Assembly: GCA_963765955.1 (NCBI GenBank)
Contig: CAVXYA010000011.1
Span: forward strand, 1 to 64,000
Length of the DNA stretch: 64,000 bases
Source: JAXDMK01 sp963765955
GTDB lineage: Bacteria > Actinomycetota > Acidimicrobiia > Acidimicrobiales > AC-14
Reading direction: 5' to 3'
The notes beneath the pieces were generated by a model. It was not told where the DNA came from, did no database searches, and worked only from the letters and a program-made list of their open reading frames with translations. Below, one piece after another: positions 1-7,758 of the stretch. The position numbers and the translations under genes are program-made. Each line of letters starts with the position of its first letter. Position 1 is the stretch's first letter.

Positions 1-24
1 CGTTGTGGGTTGACGGTCAAAAGG

Positions 25-438
25 TCACAGGGTCCTCAGCGTGGCTGGGAGGCGAAGTGCGCTTGCGGTCGGCCATCGACGGTCGGTGGTGACGAGATCG
101 TCGGCACCGGCGACTGTGGCCGTGGCGATGACGAGCGCATCTGGAAGCCGCAGCGAACGATGCCGAGCCCGTAAGCGGGCGGCGGCGGTGGCGATTTCGA
201 CATCGAGGGAAACGACGTCGATTGGCAATCGTCGGCGGAGATCCTGGACTAGGTCGACGGCGTCGTCGCCGCGTCGAGCGGGAGCGACGAGGCACTCGGT
301 CCAGGCGGAGGCGGCCATCGCCAGCCGGTCTCCTCGATCGAGCGCCTCGGCGATGCTGCGGCGAGCGGCTAGGTGATGGGCGTCGTGTCCGTCGAGGAAC
401 CCGATCAGGACCCCGGCGTCGAGGTGGATCAGCGCCAC
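25..438 (-). CDS. VapC-type PIN-domain toxin
   Basis: This 137-residue protein is a PIN-domain ribonuclease of the VapC class, the toxic half of a type II toxin-antitoxin pair that would cleave RNA in the cytoplasm. The four acidic residues that bind the catalytic metal are in the expected places: D7 in IHLDAGVLI, E48 in AWTEC, D100 in RLPDALVIA and D119 in TTDRRW. Its length is normal for the family. Its ATG overlaps the last 10 bases of the upstream AbrB-type antitoxin gene, so the two are probably translated together. The cellular target cannot be read from the sequence. The family call is firm; toxicity is inferred. Confidence 0.88.
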   Translation of the reverse strand: MALIHLDAGVLIGFLDGHDAHHLAARRSIAEALDRGDRLAMAASAWTECLVAPARRGDDAVDLVQDLRRRLPIDVVSLDVEIATAAARLRARHRSLRLPDALVIATATVAGADDLVTTDRRWPTASALRLPATLRTL

Positions 439-674
439 TCGGCGCGAAGATCGTCGAGCTCGTCGGCGCTATAGGCGCCACTGAGCGCTCCCGCGAACTC
501 GTCGACGATGTCGGTCTCCCGCTCGAGCACGACTCTGCCCGGGCCATCGGCGTGGGCGACGACGCGCTCGCCCACCTCGAGCCCCGCCGCTCGCAGCGCG
601 TCCACCGGGATCGTGATCTGGTGCTTGGCGCTGATCCGAGAGGTGCCTCGACGACGGTTCTTTACTTCGGACAT
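429..674 (-). CDS. AbrB/MazE-type antitoxin of the first VapBC pair
   Basis: An 81-residue protein beginning MSEVKNRRRGTSRIS. Residues 10-55 match the swapped-hairpin AbrB/SpoVT fold (SAKHQITIPVDALRAAGL, then GERVV). Antitoxins with this fold bind their own promoter and neutralise the paired PIN toxin through an acidic tail, here EFAGALSGAYSADELDDL. A longer open frame reaches 797, but I chose the ATG at 674 because the family motif starts right after it and the extra segment has no recognisable content. It overlaps the toxin gene by 10 bases. No clear Shine-Dalgarno precedes the ATG; TATCTT about ten bases upstream could be the -10 element of a nearly leaderless transcript. Confidence 0.82.
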   Translation of the reverse strand: MSEVKNRRRGTSRISAKHQITIPVDALRAAGLEVGERVVAHADGPGRVVLERETDIVDEFAGALSGAYSADELDDLRAEWR

Positions 675-943
675 GCTTGTAAAGATACGGGAGGGATGCC
701 GCGGTCGCAACCCCTCGCCTCCGGCGTCCCAACTCACCCTTGGGCCGACGATGTCCACAGCCGCAAGGCGCTCCATGCCGGCCGATCGAGCGCTCACGTC
801 CTCCGGCTGATTTCGCGCCTGCCGCTGCGCGGCGCTGTCGGCAGCCCACGACGCACGGGCGTGACGACCGTCTCGACAGGGCCAGATCGGCGGGCCACGG
901 TGGTGACCGCCACGGCGGCCTGAGAGCGTCGTAATCTCCGGAG

Positions 944-1839
944 ATGACGGCTAGCGCCGCGGATCGGGGCCGGACGATCGTCGTGACCGGCGCCACCGGC
1001 CGCCAGGGTGGAGCACTGGCGCGGCGACTGGTGCGCGACGGCTGGCGGGTACGGGCTCTGAACCGAGACGCAAACAGCAAGAAGGCCCGGGCGCTGCGAG
1101 GGGCCGGCATCGATGTCGTCCAGGGTGACATGTCCGATGAGGCGTCCCTCGCCGCCGCTTTTGCCGGTGCGCACGGTGTCTACAGCGTGCAGAAGCCGAT
1201 GATCTCTGGACACGAGATGGAGACGTCCAGGGTAAGAACGTCGTCGACGCGGCAGTGAAATCCGGCATCGCTCACGTCGTCTACGGGTCGGCGGGTCCGG
1301 GCCAGGGGAGGACGGGCATCGACCAGTGGTGGGACGCGAAGCTCGAAGTCGAAGAGCACGCCCGCCACCGAGGGGCGCCCGTGACCGTCCTGAGGCCGAT
1401 GGCGTTCATGGAGCTCATGACCGACAAGGGCTTCTATCCCAGCGTTTCGGCGTGGTACCTCATGCCGAAACTGGTCGGCTGGGACCGGCCGTTGCCGTGG
1501 GTCGGCGTGGACGACCTCGCCGCGGTCGCGGCGGGCGTCTTTCGGAACCCTGAGGAGTTCGTCGGGCGGGCTCTGCCCGTCGCCGCCGATATGAAGTCGT
1601 TGGGTGAGTGCCGTTCGTTGTGGCGGGAAATCTCGGGACGGCGACCGCGCCCCTTCCCCATGCCCAGGCGTCTGTTCGAGCGTTTCGTCGGCGAGGACAC
1701 CACCCGCATGTGGCGATGGCTCCATAGCAACCCGGTCGAAGTCGACACGACGGCCGCTCGGGAGATTCACCCCACCATGCTCGGCGTGCGCGAATGGCTC
1801 GCCGAGCGCATCGGTGGCAACGGGCCACGGCCCGTGTAA
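944..1839 (+). CDS. NmrA-like NAD(P)-binding protein, reading frame broken once
   Basis: Two abutting frames together encode about 298 residues, the usual size of NmrA/HSCARG-type proteins, which are atypical short-chain dehydrogenases that sense NADP(H) rather than catalyse. The first part has the Rossmann motif VTGATGRQGGALARRL near residues 15-30 and the typical GVYSVQ segment. The second part continues with HVVYGSAGP and a substrate-side VTVLRPMAFMEL. The frames join near 1219-1222, where reading GHEME then DVQGKNVVDAAV needs one added base (GAGGAC instead of GAGAC). The total length is 3n+2, consistent with one lost base. Both halves are well conserved, so a sequence error is more likely than decay. 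Confidence 0.78.
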
Positions 1840-1991
1840 GCGGCGAATCAGGGACAGCGGCGACAGGACGGAGTCGAGGCGTTACCAGCCCAGTCGAGTC
1901 ACCGCTTGAAGGTCGGCTGCCCCTGGGCACGCGGGCCTGGCAACTCTTGGAGGCACGCCGCCGACGTCGCAGTTCATTGCCTGACGCACCA

Positions 1992-2960
1992 CTACTCAAT
2001 ACGACGGGCACGGGCCCGGCGTTTGCCCTCGTGCATGGCCTGCACCCGGCCACCCGGGATGGTGTGGCCCTCCTCGACGAGCCCCGCGGGAAGCCCCTGG
2101 GCGGCGGGCATCCGGTCCGACCACGGGTCCCGGGACCCGAGGTGGTCGAGGGCGGTGTGCACGGTGAAGTCCCCCGGCGTCACGTCGTCGAGCTCGTCCC
2201 AGGCCACGGGGAAGGACACGGGCGTACCGGGTCGCACCCGAGGGCTGTAGGCGGCCACCACCGTCGCCCCGCCCACCCGGGTGGCGTCGACGAAGACCTT
2301 GTCGCCCCGGTCCTCCTTCATGAAGGCGGTCGTGGCCACCTCGGGATCGAGCGCCGCGGCCCGGGCGGCGATGGCCCGGGTGGCGGCGGCCGCGTCCTCC
2401 AGGGACACCTGGTCGTCGATGGGGACGAACACGTGGACACCCTTGGCCCCGCTCGTCTTGACCGCCCCCTCGAGGCCGGCGTCGGCCAGGGCCTGGCCGA
2501 CGAGCTGGGCAGCCCGCACGGCCATCGCGAACGCGTCGGGGCCGGCCGCCGGCGGGTCGAGGTCGAGCACAAGATGGGTCGGGTGCTCGGGACGTCCCAC
2601 CCGCACCAGCGTCGGGTGGTACTCCACCGCCCGCTGGTTGGCGAACCACAGCAGCGTGCGGCGGTCGTTGCACAAGGCGTAGGACACGTCCCGCTTCGAG
2701 CTCTCCGCCCACATGGTCACCGTCGGGACCCACTCGGGGGTGTACTTGGGCACGTTCTTCTGCATGAACGCCTCCTGGCCCCGGTGCACCCGGATCACCG
2801 ACAGGGGACGGTCCTCGAGAACGGGCAGCATCCGGTCGGCCACCCCATCGAGGTACTCGACCAGGTCCCGCTTGGTGGCCCCCGCCCCGTCGAACAGCGG
2901 CTGGTCGAGGTTGGTCAGGGTCACGCCGTACCGGGATTCGCCGCTCTTCGCATCGGCCAT
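1992..2960 (-). CDS. LigD-type polymerase domain protein, stand-alone
   Basis: A 322-residue protein covering only the polymerase (PrimPol-fold) domain of LigD, with no ligase or phosphoesterase domain. The family uses ribonucleotides to fill ends during Ku-dependent non-homologous end joining, or acts as a stand-alone primase-polymerase as in mycobacterial PolD paralogues. Diagnostic features are RVHRGQEAFMQKN near the N-terminus, the metal-binding HLVLDLDPP motif, KTSGAKGVHVFVP (the S-G-x-K-G-x-H nucleotide-binding loop) and a C-terminal VAWDELDDV. The ATG at 2960 (MADAKSGES) is preferred over an upstream frame start because it directly precedes the conserved YGVTLTNLDQPLF block. No ku gene lies in this window, so repair versus priming cannot be decided here. 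Confidence 0.88.
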   Translation of the reverse strand: MADAKSGESRYGVTLTNLDQPLFDGAGATKRDLVEYLDGVADRMLPVLEDRPLSVIRVHRGQEAFMQKNVPKYTPEWVPTVTMWAESSKRDVSYALCNDRRTLLWFANQRAVEYHPTLVRVGRPEHPTHLVLDLDPPAAGPDAFAMAVRAAQLVGQALADAGLEGAVKTSGAKGVHVFVPIDDQVSLEDAAAATRAIAARAAALDPEVATTAFMKEDRGDKVFVDATRVGGATVVAAYSPRVRPGTPVSFPVAWDELDDVTPGDFTVHTALDHLGSRDPWSDRMPAAQGLPAGLVEEGHTIPGGRVQAMHEGKRRARARRIE

Positions 2961-3053
2961 TCGGATCCCCGACGGTAGCGGTGCTCCGCCACGACGACAC
3001 CAGATTGTGTCCAACCGCATTCGCCAGACCCGGTGGTTGACGGATGTGACTGC

Positions 3054-3148
3054 GAATTCCGTTGGCAGGGGCGAGCGACGGCGTCGACATGGTCCATGGA
3101 CATTCCGGCGGCAACTGTGCGGGTCGACGAGACCGGCGCGCTCGTAGG
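3054..3148 (+). repeat. Left copy of a ~95-bp direct repeat (truncated small-gene copy)
   Basis: From GAATTC onward this stretch aligns base for base, with scattered mismatches, to 4995-5089. It contains a start codon at 3096 and would encode MDIPAATVRVDETGALVG, nearly identical to the first 18 residues of the small protein at 5037. After that the similarity stops and the sequence runs into the 3' end of the vapC gene on the other strand. It therefore looks like a 5' fragment of the small gene with its upstream region. The two copies flank the TA pair and the oxidase-like gene as direct repeats. Confidence 0.7.
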
Positions 3149-3167
3149 CCCCGGGGCGAGCCCTAGT

Positions 3168-3560
3168 TCAGTCGGGACGACGGAGGTCCCGCCAGCGCCA
3201 GCGAGCACCGTCCACGAGCAGCTCGGGATCCCCGGTCCACAAGGTCGCCTCCTCGGCGATGGCGAGTGCGGCACCGAAGGCGTCGGCGTAGGCCATCGCA
3301 TGGTCGGCCTGGATGCGGGCGGCGTCGAGGACGAGGCGCTCATTCGGGAGTCGGGCATCGATGACACTCCGAAGGTCGCGCACGGCCTCGACGGCATCGT
3401 CCTCACCATGCGTGCGACGCAGCACGTAGTGCACCTCGCCGAGGTTGATCCACGACATCAGTGGTCGGTGCTCGTCGAGAAGGTCGGCCACGAGCGTCGC
3501 CATCGGTTCGGTGTTCTCGAGGTAGCGGAGGACCGCCCAGGAGTCGAGAACGACAGTCAT
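3168..3560 (-). CDS. VapC-type PIN-domain toxin (second pair)
   Basis: A 130-residue PIN-domain protein, predicted RNase toxin. The metal-binding acids are visible as D6 (VVLDSWAVL), E42 (NLGEVHYV), D93 (AYADAFGAALA) and D111 (LWTGDPELL). The residue between the last two motifs follows the VapC pattern of a helix ending in AALA. It lies just downstream of an AbrB-type antitoxin with a 4-base ATGA overlap, the classic arrangement for a translationally coupled TA operon. It ends 20 bases from the truncated direct repeat, so the pair may have arrived with that rearrangement. The RNA target is unknown. Confidence 0.88.
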   Translation of the reverse strand: MTVVLDSWAVLRYLENTEPMATLVADLLDEHRPLMSWINLGEVHYVLRRTHGEDDAVEAVRDLRSVIDARLPNERLVLDAARIQADHAMAYADAFGAALAIAEEATLWTGDPELLVDGARWRWRDLRRPD

Positions 3561-3787
3561 CGCTCGGATTCACGCACGCGGTCCGCCTTTCGTTCCGCGG
3601 CCAGGGCGTCGACGAGCGACGAGCCTTCGAACCGACCCCGCAGCGGACGGCGATGACGGGCCGGGCGAACGGCCACGTGATCGTCGTGGCGCCAGAAGCT
3701 GACCTCGTCACCAGGCTCGATGCCGAGTTCGTCCCGCAGCTCCTTCGGGATCACGACCTGGCCCTTCGGTCCGACACGGTGAGTCAT
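3557..3787 (-). CDS. AbrB-type antitoxin (second pair)
   Basis: A 76-residue AbrB/SpoVT-fold DNA-binding antitoxin. The hallmark is at the N-terminus: MTHRVGPKGQVVIPKELRD, followed by GIEPGDEVSFW. The C-terminal 30 residues (rich in R, then LVDALAAERKADR) would be the toxin-binding tail. Its stop overlaps the toxin ATG by 4 bases. Upstream, a TATACT hexamer lies at the right distance for transcription to begin at or next to the ATG, so the messenger is probably leaderless, a common arrangement in actinobacteria. Autorepression is expected for the family but no operator is proven here. Confidence 0.85.
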   Translation of the reverse strand: MTHRVGPKGQVVIPKELRDELGIEPGDEVSFWRHDDHVAVRPARHRRPLRGRFEGSSLVDALAAERKADRVRESER

Positions 3788-3794
3788 ACCGTGC

Positions 3795-3800
3795 AGTATA
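3795..3800 (-). promoter_or_regulatory. -10 element for the second TA operon
   Basis: On the minus strand TATACT ends 7 bases before the ATG at 3787. That spacing puts the transcription start at or beside the start codon, which suggests a leaderless transcript. There is no Shine-Dalgarno sequence between them. Seen directly; promoter function is inferred. Confidence 0.5.
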
Positions 3801-3953
3801 ACTTGACCGAGGGCGACCGCTTCCAGAAACCCCGAGAGGCGACTGGTCCACGTCGGGGTCGGTCAGGAGCACACGTACGACGGGTCCCCACAACACCGCT
3901 GACGGCGTGACAGGGCCTTGCGCCCGTGGCGATGGCAGCGCAGTGTTGGCGCC

Positions 3954-4538
3954 ATGTACAACGACGGTCACCGCAAGTTTCAGGACCGGTTCGACAGCCG
4001 TCGCATCGCCGACCGACTGGAACAGGTCACGGTGCACGCAGACCTGTCCGACGGCGATGTCGCCTTCATCGAGGCGAGCGCCATGTTCTTCCTGGCGACG
4101 GCGGACGACGAGGGATGGCCCGACGTGTCGTACAAGGGCGGCCGGCCCGGCTTCGTCCGCTGCCTCGACCGGCGCACGATCGCCTTCCCGTCCTACGACG
4201 GCAACGGCATGTTTCGCTCGCTCGGCAACATCGTGGTCAATGACCGCGTCGCCCTGCTCTTCGTGAACTTCGCCCAGCCGGACCGGCTGCGGGTGCAGGG
4301 GACAGCGTCCGTGGCCGACGCCGATCCGCTGTTGTCGACGTGGGAGGGCGCCCAGGCCGTGATCCGCGTCACGGTCGTGCGCGCGTTTCCCAATTGCCCG
4401 AGGTACATCCACCGCATGGTGCTCGACCAGCTGTCCGTGTTCGCTCCCGCTCCCGGCCATCAGCCACCGGAGCCCGAGTGGAAGGCGATGGAGGAATTCC
4501 GCGACTACCTGCCTGGCGCCCGCCCCTCCGAGGAGTAG
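3954..4538 (+). CDS. Pyridoxamine 5'-phosphate oxidase-family (FMN-binding split-barrel) protein
   Basis: A 194-residue protein of the PNPOx-like split-barrel superfamily, whose members bind FMN, F420 or haem. The recognisable core is MFFLATADDEGWPDVSYKGG (residues 44-63) and RTIAFPSYDGNGMFRSLGNI, followed by VALLFVNFAQPDRLRVQGTA, a typical arrangement for the single-domain general-stress type. It is not the vitamin B6 enzyme PdxH, which is longer and has a C-terminal dimer domain. The start at 3954 (MYNDGHRKFQDRF) is chosen because that segment is conserved in this subfamily. It lies inside the segment flanked by the small-gene direct repeats. Substrate unknown. Confidence 0.78.
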   Translation: MYNDGHRKFQDRFDSRRIADRLEQVTVHADLSDGDVAFIEASAMFFLATADDEGWPDVSYKGGRPGFVRCLDRRTIAFPSYDGNGMFRSLGNIVVNDRVALLFVNFAQPDRLRVQGTASVADADPLLSTWEGAQAVIRVTVVRAFPNCPRYIHRMVLDQLSVFAPAPGHQPPEPEWKAMEEFRDYLPGARPSEE

Positions 4539-4548
4539 GTCAAGCCGG

Positions 4549-4765
4549 TCACCGGCGCATCACCGTCAGCGCCACGAGCCGCGACACGACGATCGTCAGG
4601 TAGGCGATGCCGGCGACCATCTCGAACATCACCAGTGACCGCCTGGATGACGAGCAGCACGAGGGCCAGCACGCCCGGCAACGTCGCTTCCGCACCGTCG
4701 TGGTGGAGGGCGACGGCGGTGAAGGAGGCAAGGTCCGGCGTAGCAGCGTCGGTCCGTGTTGCCAC
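4549..4765 (-). pseudogene. Remnant of a small membrane (ion-channel-like) protein
   Basis: Two overlapping minus-strand frames read as one short membrane protein. The first gives LPGVLALVLLVIQAVTG. After a one-base shift near 4625 the second gives FEMVAGIAYLTIVVSRLVAL and ends VMRR. Two hydrophobic segments, the second with the Y-L-x-I/V-V-x-R-L pattern seen after the pore of two-TM potassium-channel proteins, are all that can be seen. There is no selectivity filter, so any channel role would belong to a lost N-terminal part. Probably a gene remnant in a rearranged patch. Confidence 0.35.
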
Positions 4766-4790
4766 TCAGGCGAGCGGGTACGAGGGAACC

Positions 4791-4982
4791 ATGACCGACA
4801 AGGACCAACCGACGGACGAAGGCCAACGCGACGACGAACTGGCGCCTGAGGTGAAGACCACCTTCGCTACCAAAGGCGTGGGCTGGTCCGGCCGCGAAGA
4901 AGAGGACGATTTGCAGGTGATCGAATCGGACACGCCGGCTCGGCCTCACACCTTCCGCCGATCACGTCCGGCCGGCGGCTGA
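4791..4982 (+). CDS. Small acidic hypothetical protein
   Basis: A 63-residue hydrophilic protein starting MTDKDQPTDEGQRDDEL, with an AGGGA Shine-Dalgarno five bases before the ATG. The N-terminal two thirds are rich in D and E, and the C-terminus is basic (TFRRSRPAGG). I do not recognise a family. It lies between the ion-channel remnant and the small gene at 5037, within the repeat-flanked segment. The good ribosome binding site is the main support for translation. Confidence 0.5.
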   Translation: MTDKDQPTDEGQRDDELAPEVKTTFATKGVGWSGREEEDDLQVIESDTPARPHTFRRSRPAGG

Positions 4983-4994
4983 AGGTTCTCCCTT

Positions 4995-5089
4995 GAATTC
5001 GTAGGCACGGGCGAGAAATCGGCGTAGAACTGGTGCATGGACATTCCGGCGGTAACTGTGCGGGTCGACGAGACAGGCGCGCTCGTCGG
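4995..5089 (+). repeat. Right copy of the ~95-bp direct repeat (intact small gene's 5' region)
   Basis: This is the counterpart of 3054-3148, beginning at GAATTC and running through the start codon at 5037 to codon 18 of the small gene. This copy belongs to a complete gene, whereas the left copy is cut off. The two copies are direct repeats about 1.94 kb apart. Mismatches are scattered, so the duplication is not recent. Confidence 0.7.
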
Positions 5090-5213
5090 CGTTGAGATCC
5101 CTGGTCAATCGGAGCCGACCGAGCTGGTCGAGACTCAGAAGAGCGAGCCGATACCGCACTTCGGTGACGATGAGTACCGGGCGGGCCTCCGCCCCTGGGC
5201 TGCCGGAGGCTGA
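5037..5213 (+). CDS. 58-residue small protein, intact copy of a duplicated small gene
   Basis: The frame starts MDIPAVTVRVDETGALVGVE, continues through an acidic middle (EPTELVETQKSEPIP) and ends HFGDDEYRAGLRPWAAGG. I do not recognise it as a named family. Its best support as a real gene is that its first 18 codons and about 40 upstream bases are duplicated at 3054-3148 with changes that mostly keep the protein sequence (V/A at position 6, with aca/acc for one Thr). The valine-rich start could be a short beta hairpin. It is too short for most gene callers. Confidence 0.5.
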   Translation: MDIPAVTVRVDETGALVGVEIPGQSEPTELVETQKSEPIPHFGDDEYRAGLRPWAAGG

Positions 5214-5343
5214 CCCACTCGCTCGCGGTGCGCGCTGACGCGAGTTGCCCGATCCCCGGGCTGAGCGACGATGGGTGGCAGGGTACGATCACGCCGGCGG
5301 CGGCGGCGACATCAGACCTCGCCCGACGAGCGGAGGCGAGATC

Positions 5344-6054
5344 ATGGCGGAGCGGGCAATTGGCGGTCGAAATCGCAGACCTGGTCCCCGCCGGCGTGGG
5401 ATCGCCATCGCCGTCGGAGCAGCCGTCTTCGGCCTCGCCCTCGTCACCGCCATCCTCGTGGCGACGAATCTCGCCGACAAGCCAACGGCACCGAGTCCAA
5501 CCGAGGCCGTGGGCAGGATCACCGGCGTCCAGGGCTCGACCATCACGATGAGCTCGTCGGGCGTCGCCGAACCGCCGGCGCGCGTCACGACGGTGATGGT
5601 CTCGCCATCGACCAGGTTCACGCTTCACGCCGCCGGGGATGTGTCCGACGTGCGCGGCGGCGACAACGTGCTCGTGATGGGCCCGATCACGGAGTCGGTC
5701 CTCGTCGCTCGACAGGTCGTCGACGGGGGGACGACCTTCGAGGACAACCAGCGTGGGCTCCGAAGCACTCCGCCGCCGCCCACCGAGGGCCCGCCTGGAA
5801 TTCCTTCCGGCGTGAGCGGATGGGACGGCACTCCTCCTGTCGCCGGGATCGTCGACAGCGTGGACGGAAGCTCGTTCACCCTCTCCCAGCCCGACGGCAG
5901 CATGGTCACCGTGGACGCCCACGCCTCGGAGGTCACGGTGCTGAGGGTCAGCTCCCTCGACGAGCTCCGTGTCGGTGAGGTGATCCGAGTCGTGGGCATG
6001 AGCGGGCCGAACCAAAGCATCGCCGCCAGCAGCATCCATACCCGCACCGGCTGA
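5344..6054 (+). CDS. Membrane-anchored protein with repeated DUF5666-like beta domains
   Basis: A 236-residue protein with a basic N-terminus (GGRNRRPGPRRRG), one transmembrane helix at about residues 18-42 (IAIAVGAAVFGLALVTAILV) and an extracytoplasmic part. The outer part has two similar small beta-barrel segments: VGRITGVQGSTITM...VLVMGP and VAGIVDSVDGSSFTL...IRVVGM. This is the pattern of DUF5666-type domains, and a Pro/Gly-rich linker (STPPPPTEGPPGIP) lies between them. Ligand unknown. It sits 77 bases before an ECF sigma factor gene on the same strand and could be its envelope-side companion, but nothing proves co-transcription. Confidence 0.68.
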   Translation: MAERAIGGRNRRPGPRRRGIAIAVGAAVFGLALVTAILVATNLADKPTAPSPTEAVGRITGVQGSTITMSSSGVAEPPARVTTVMVSPSTRFTLHAAGDVSDVRGGDNVLVMGPITESVLVARQVVDGGTTFEDNQRGLRSTPPPPTEGPPGIPSGVSGWDGTPPVAGIVDSVDGSSFTLSQPDGSMVTVDAHASEVTVLRVSSLDELRVGEVIRVVGMSGPNQSIAASSIHTRTG

Positions 6055-6131
6055 CCCTCGAGGACGGCCCCTGGGCGGAAATCGCGAGCTTTCGACGTGA
6101 CGCGAGGCGGTCTTCGACGAATACCAGTCAT

Positions 6132-6779
6132 ATGAAGCGCGGGAAAGGCGGACCAGGCATGGACCAGAGGTCAGACGAGGAGCTGCTGCCCCTCATCGGC
6201 CACGACACGGCGGCCCTCGAGATCGTGTACTGCCGCAACGTGGCGAGGATCACCGCATTCGCCGTCCGGCGAGTCGCCAATCCGGAGGAGGCGGCCGACC
6301 TCGTCGCCTCGGTCTTCGTCGAGGCGATGGCTTCGGCGACGCGCTTCGACGGGCGGCGGGGTGCCGCCCTGCCGTGGCTCCTGGGCATCGCCGCCCACCA
6401 GCATGCGGGCACAGTACGCCGGCGAGCCCGGGAGCAGAAGGCCGTCCAGCGGTTGGCCGGGCGCGACCTTCTCGACGGCGACGACTACCAGCGGCTGAGA
6501 GACCGCATCGACGCCGAGCGGGTGGCGCCACGGTTGCGGGACGCATTGCGGGCCCTGCCCCCGGGCGAGCGGGAGATGCTCGACCTCGTCGCCATCGACG
6601 GATTGACCCCGCAGGAGGCGGCGGACGCTCTCGGGCTCCGCCCTGTTACCGCTCGAATGCGACTGAGCCGGGGGCGGGCCAAGTTGCGCCGGGCGCTCGG
6701 CGCCGACGCACCAGAAGGGGCCGCCGCACCAAAGACCCTGACCATGAACGGAATGAGTGCCGAGGAGGCTGGAAGATGA
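6132..6779 (+). CDS. ECF-type RNA polymerase sigma factor
   Basis: A 215-residue sigma-70-family protein of the extracytoplasmic-function type. Region 2 spans about residues 25-90 (ALEIVYCRNVARITAFAVRRV, then NPEEAADLVASVFVEAM, the core-binding and -10 recognition helices). Region 4 spans about 130-190 (LRALPPGEREMLDLVAIDGL and TPQEAADALGLRPVTARMRLSRGRAKLR, the -35 helix-turn-helix). There is no region 1 or 3. The next gene overlaps its stop by 4 bases (ATGA) and has the layout of an anti-sigma partner, so a sigma/anti-sigma pair is likely. The ATG at 6132 is the first in the frame; an ATG ten codons in (MDQRSDEEL) is an alternative start. Confidence 0.9.
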   Translation: MKRGKGGPGMDQRSDEELLPLIGHDTAALEIVYCRNVARITAFAVRRVANPEEAADLVASVFVEAMASATRFDGRRGAALPWLLGIAAHQHAGTVRRRAREQKAVQRLAGRDLLDGDDYQRLRDRIDAERVAPRLRDALRALPPGEREMLDLVAIDGLTPQEAADALGLRPVTARMRLSRGRAKLRRALGADAPEGAAAPKTLTMNGMSAEEAGR

Positions 6780-7678
6780 CCACGACCGAGGACCTCTGTG
6801 GCTTCGAGGCGCGACTGCTCACCGAGCTGCGGGACCGCGTGGAGCCTGTGACCGCAACCTCGCCCACGCCCGCTCGAACCTCCCTGAAGAGGTGGCGGAC
6901 GGGTCCGGCGAAGCCCACCCTTCGGCCCCGCCTCGTCGTCGTCGCCCTCATGGTGGCGACACTGGCCCTCGTGGTGGCGCCCAGCCTCCTGGCGCCTCAT
7001 CGCTCGTCAGCCTTCGCGGTGACCCAGCTCGCCGACGGGCGCATCCATGTGACGGTGGCGTCTGACTTCGATGAGTCCGCTCGGCTTCAGGACGAGCTGG
7101 CCGAGGTCGGCGTCGACGTGGATGTCCTGCGTCTCAGCGCCCACCCCCGGTTGGTGGGCACTATCGAGTTGGTGCCTCTGGGGGAGCATGGCGTCTCCGC
7201 CGCCGGAGCGGAAGGCCTCGAGGCGGCCAGGGGCGAGTTCTGGGTCGATCCGACGCTCTTCCGGGGAACGGTGGAGGTCCTGATCTACGCCTCACCGGAG
7301 GATGGTGAGGACTGGCAGGCGGCGCCCTCGATCTTCCATCCCGGCGAGCCCCTCGGCGGCCTGCCGTGCGCCCTGGAAGGGCCGATGGACACGGCCACCC
7401 TCGAACGCTTCGCCCGCCAGGTGGGCATCAGCCGGTTCGAATGGCTGCCGGCTCCGACCTCCCGTGACGAAGACAGCATGCCGGTGAATCCCACGTCGGA
7501 GCGACTGGCCGGTGACGTGATGGCGGCGTCAATGGCGTCGCCTGAGGAGCTGCGTGTCATCGTGAGCCCGCCGACCGTGGTGGGAGGGAGCCCCGCCAGT
7601 CCGCCCAGCATGGATCTCGGAGTGCATACCGGCGAGCAGGCCGTGTGCACGCCGGAGCTGGCGGCCCGCTGGCGCTGA
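6776..7678 (+). CDS. Membrane protein coupled to the ECF sigma factor, probable anti-sigma-like partner
   Basis: A 300-residue protein with a cytoplasmic N-terminus of about 55 residues, one transmembrane helix (LVVVALMVATLALVVAPSLL) and a long outer domain of no recognised family. The start overlaps the sigma gene's stop in ATGA, so the two are coupled. Position, size and topology fit the second gene of many actinobacterial ECF operons, where the N-terminal part holds the sigma factor at the membrane. I see no HxxxCxxC zinc anti-sigma motif, so binding to sigma is inferred from context only. The outer part contains AVTQLADGRIHVTVASDFDE and two cysteines (LPCALEG, AVCTPEL). Confidence 0.62.
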   Translation: MTTTEDLCGFEARLLTELRDRVEPVTATSPTPARTSLKRWRTGPAKPTLRPRLVVVALMVATLALVVAPSLLAPHRSSAFAVTQLADGRIHVTVASDFDESARLQDELAEVGVDVDVLRLSAHPRLVGTIELVPLGEHGVSAAGAEGLEAARGEFWVDPTLFRGTVEVLIYASPEDGEDWQAAPSIFHPGEPLGGLPCALEGPMDTATLERFARQVGISRFEWLPAPTSRDEDSMPVNPTSERLAGDVMAASMASPEELRVIVSPPTVVGGSPASPPSMDLGVHTGEQAVCTPELAARWR

Positions 7679-7758
7679 GCCGACCATGGATGTGCAAGGC
7701 GCGGCGCCGGTAGAGTCCGCGCCGACAGCTGGGGCTGGAGCCGTCGGGAGGAACCTGG

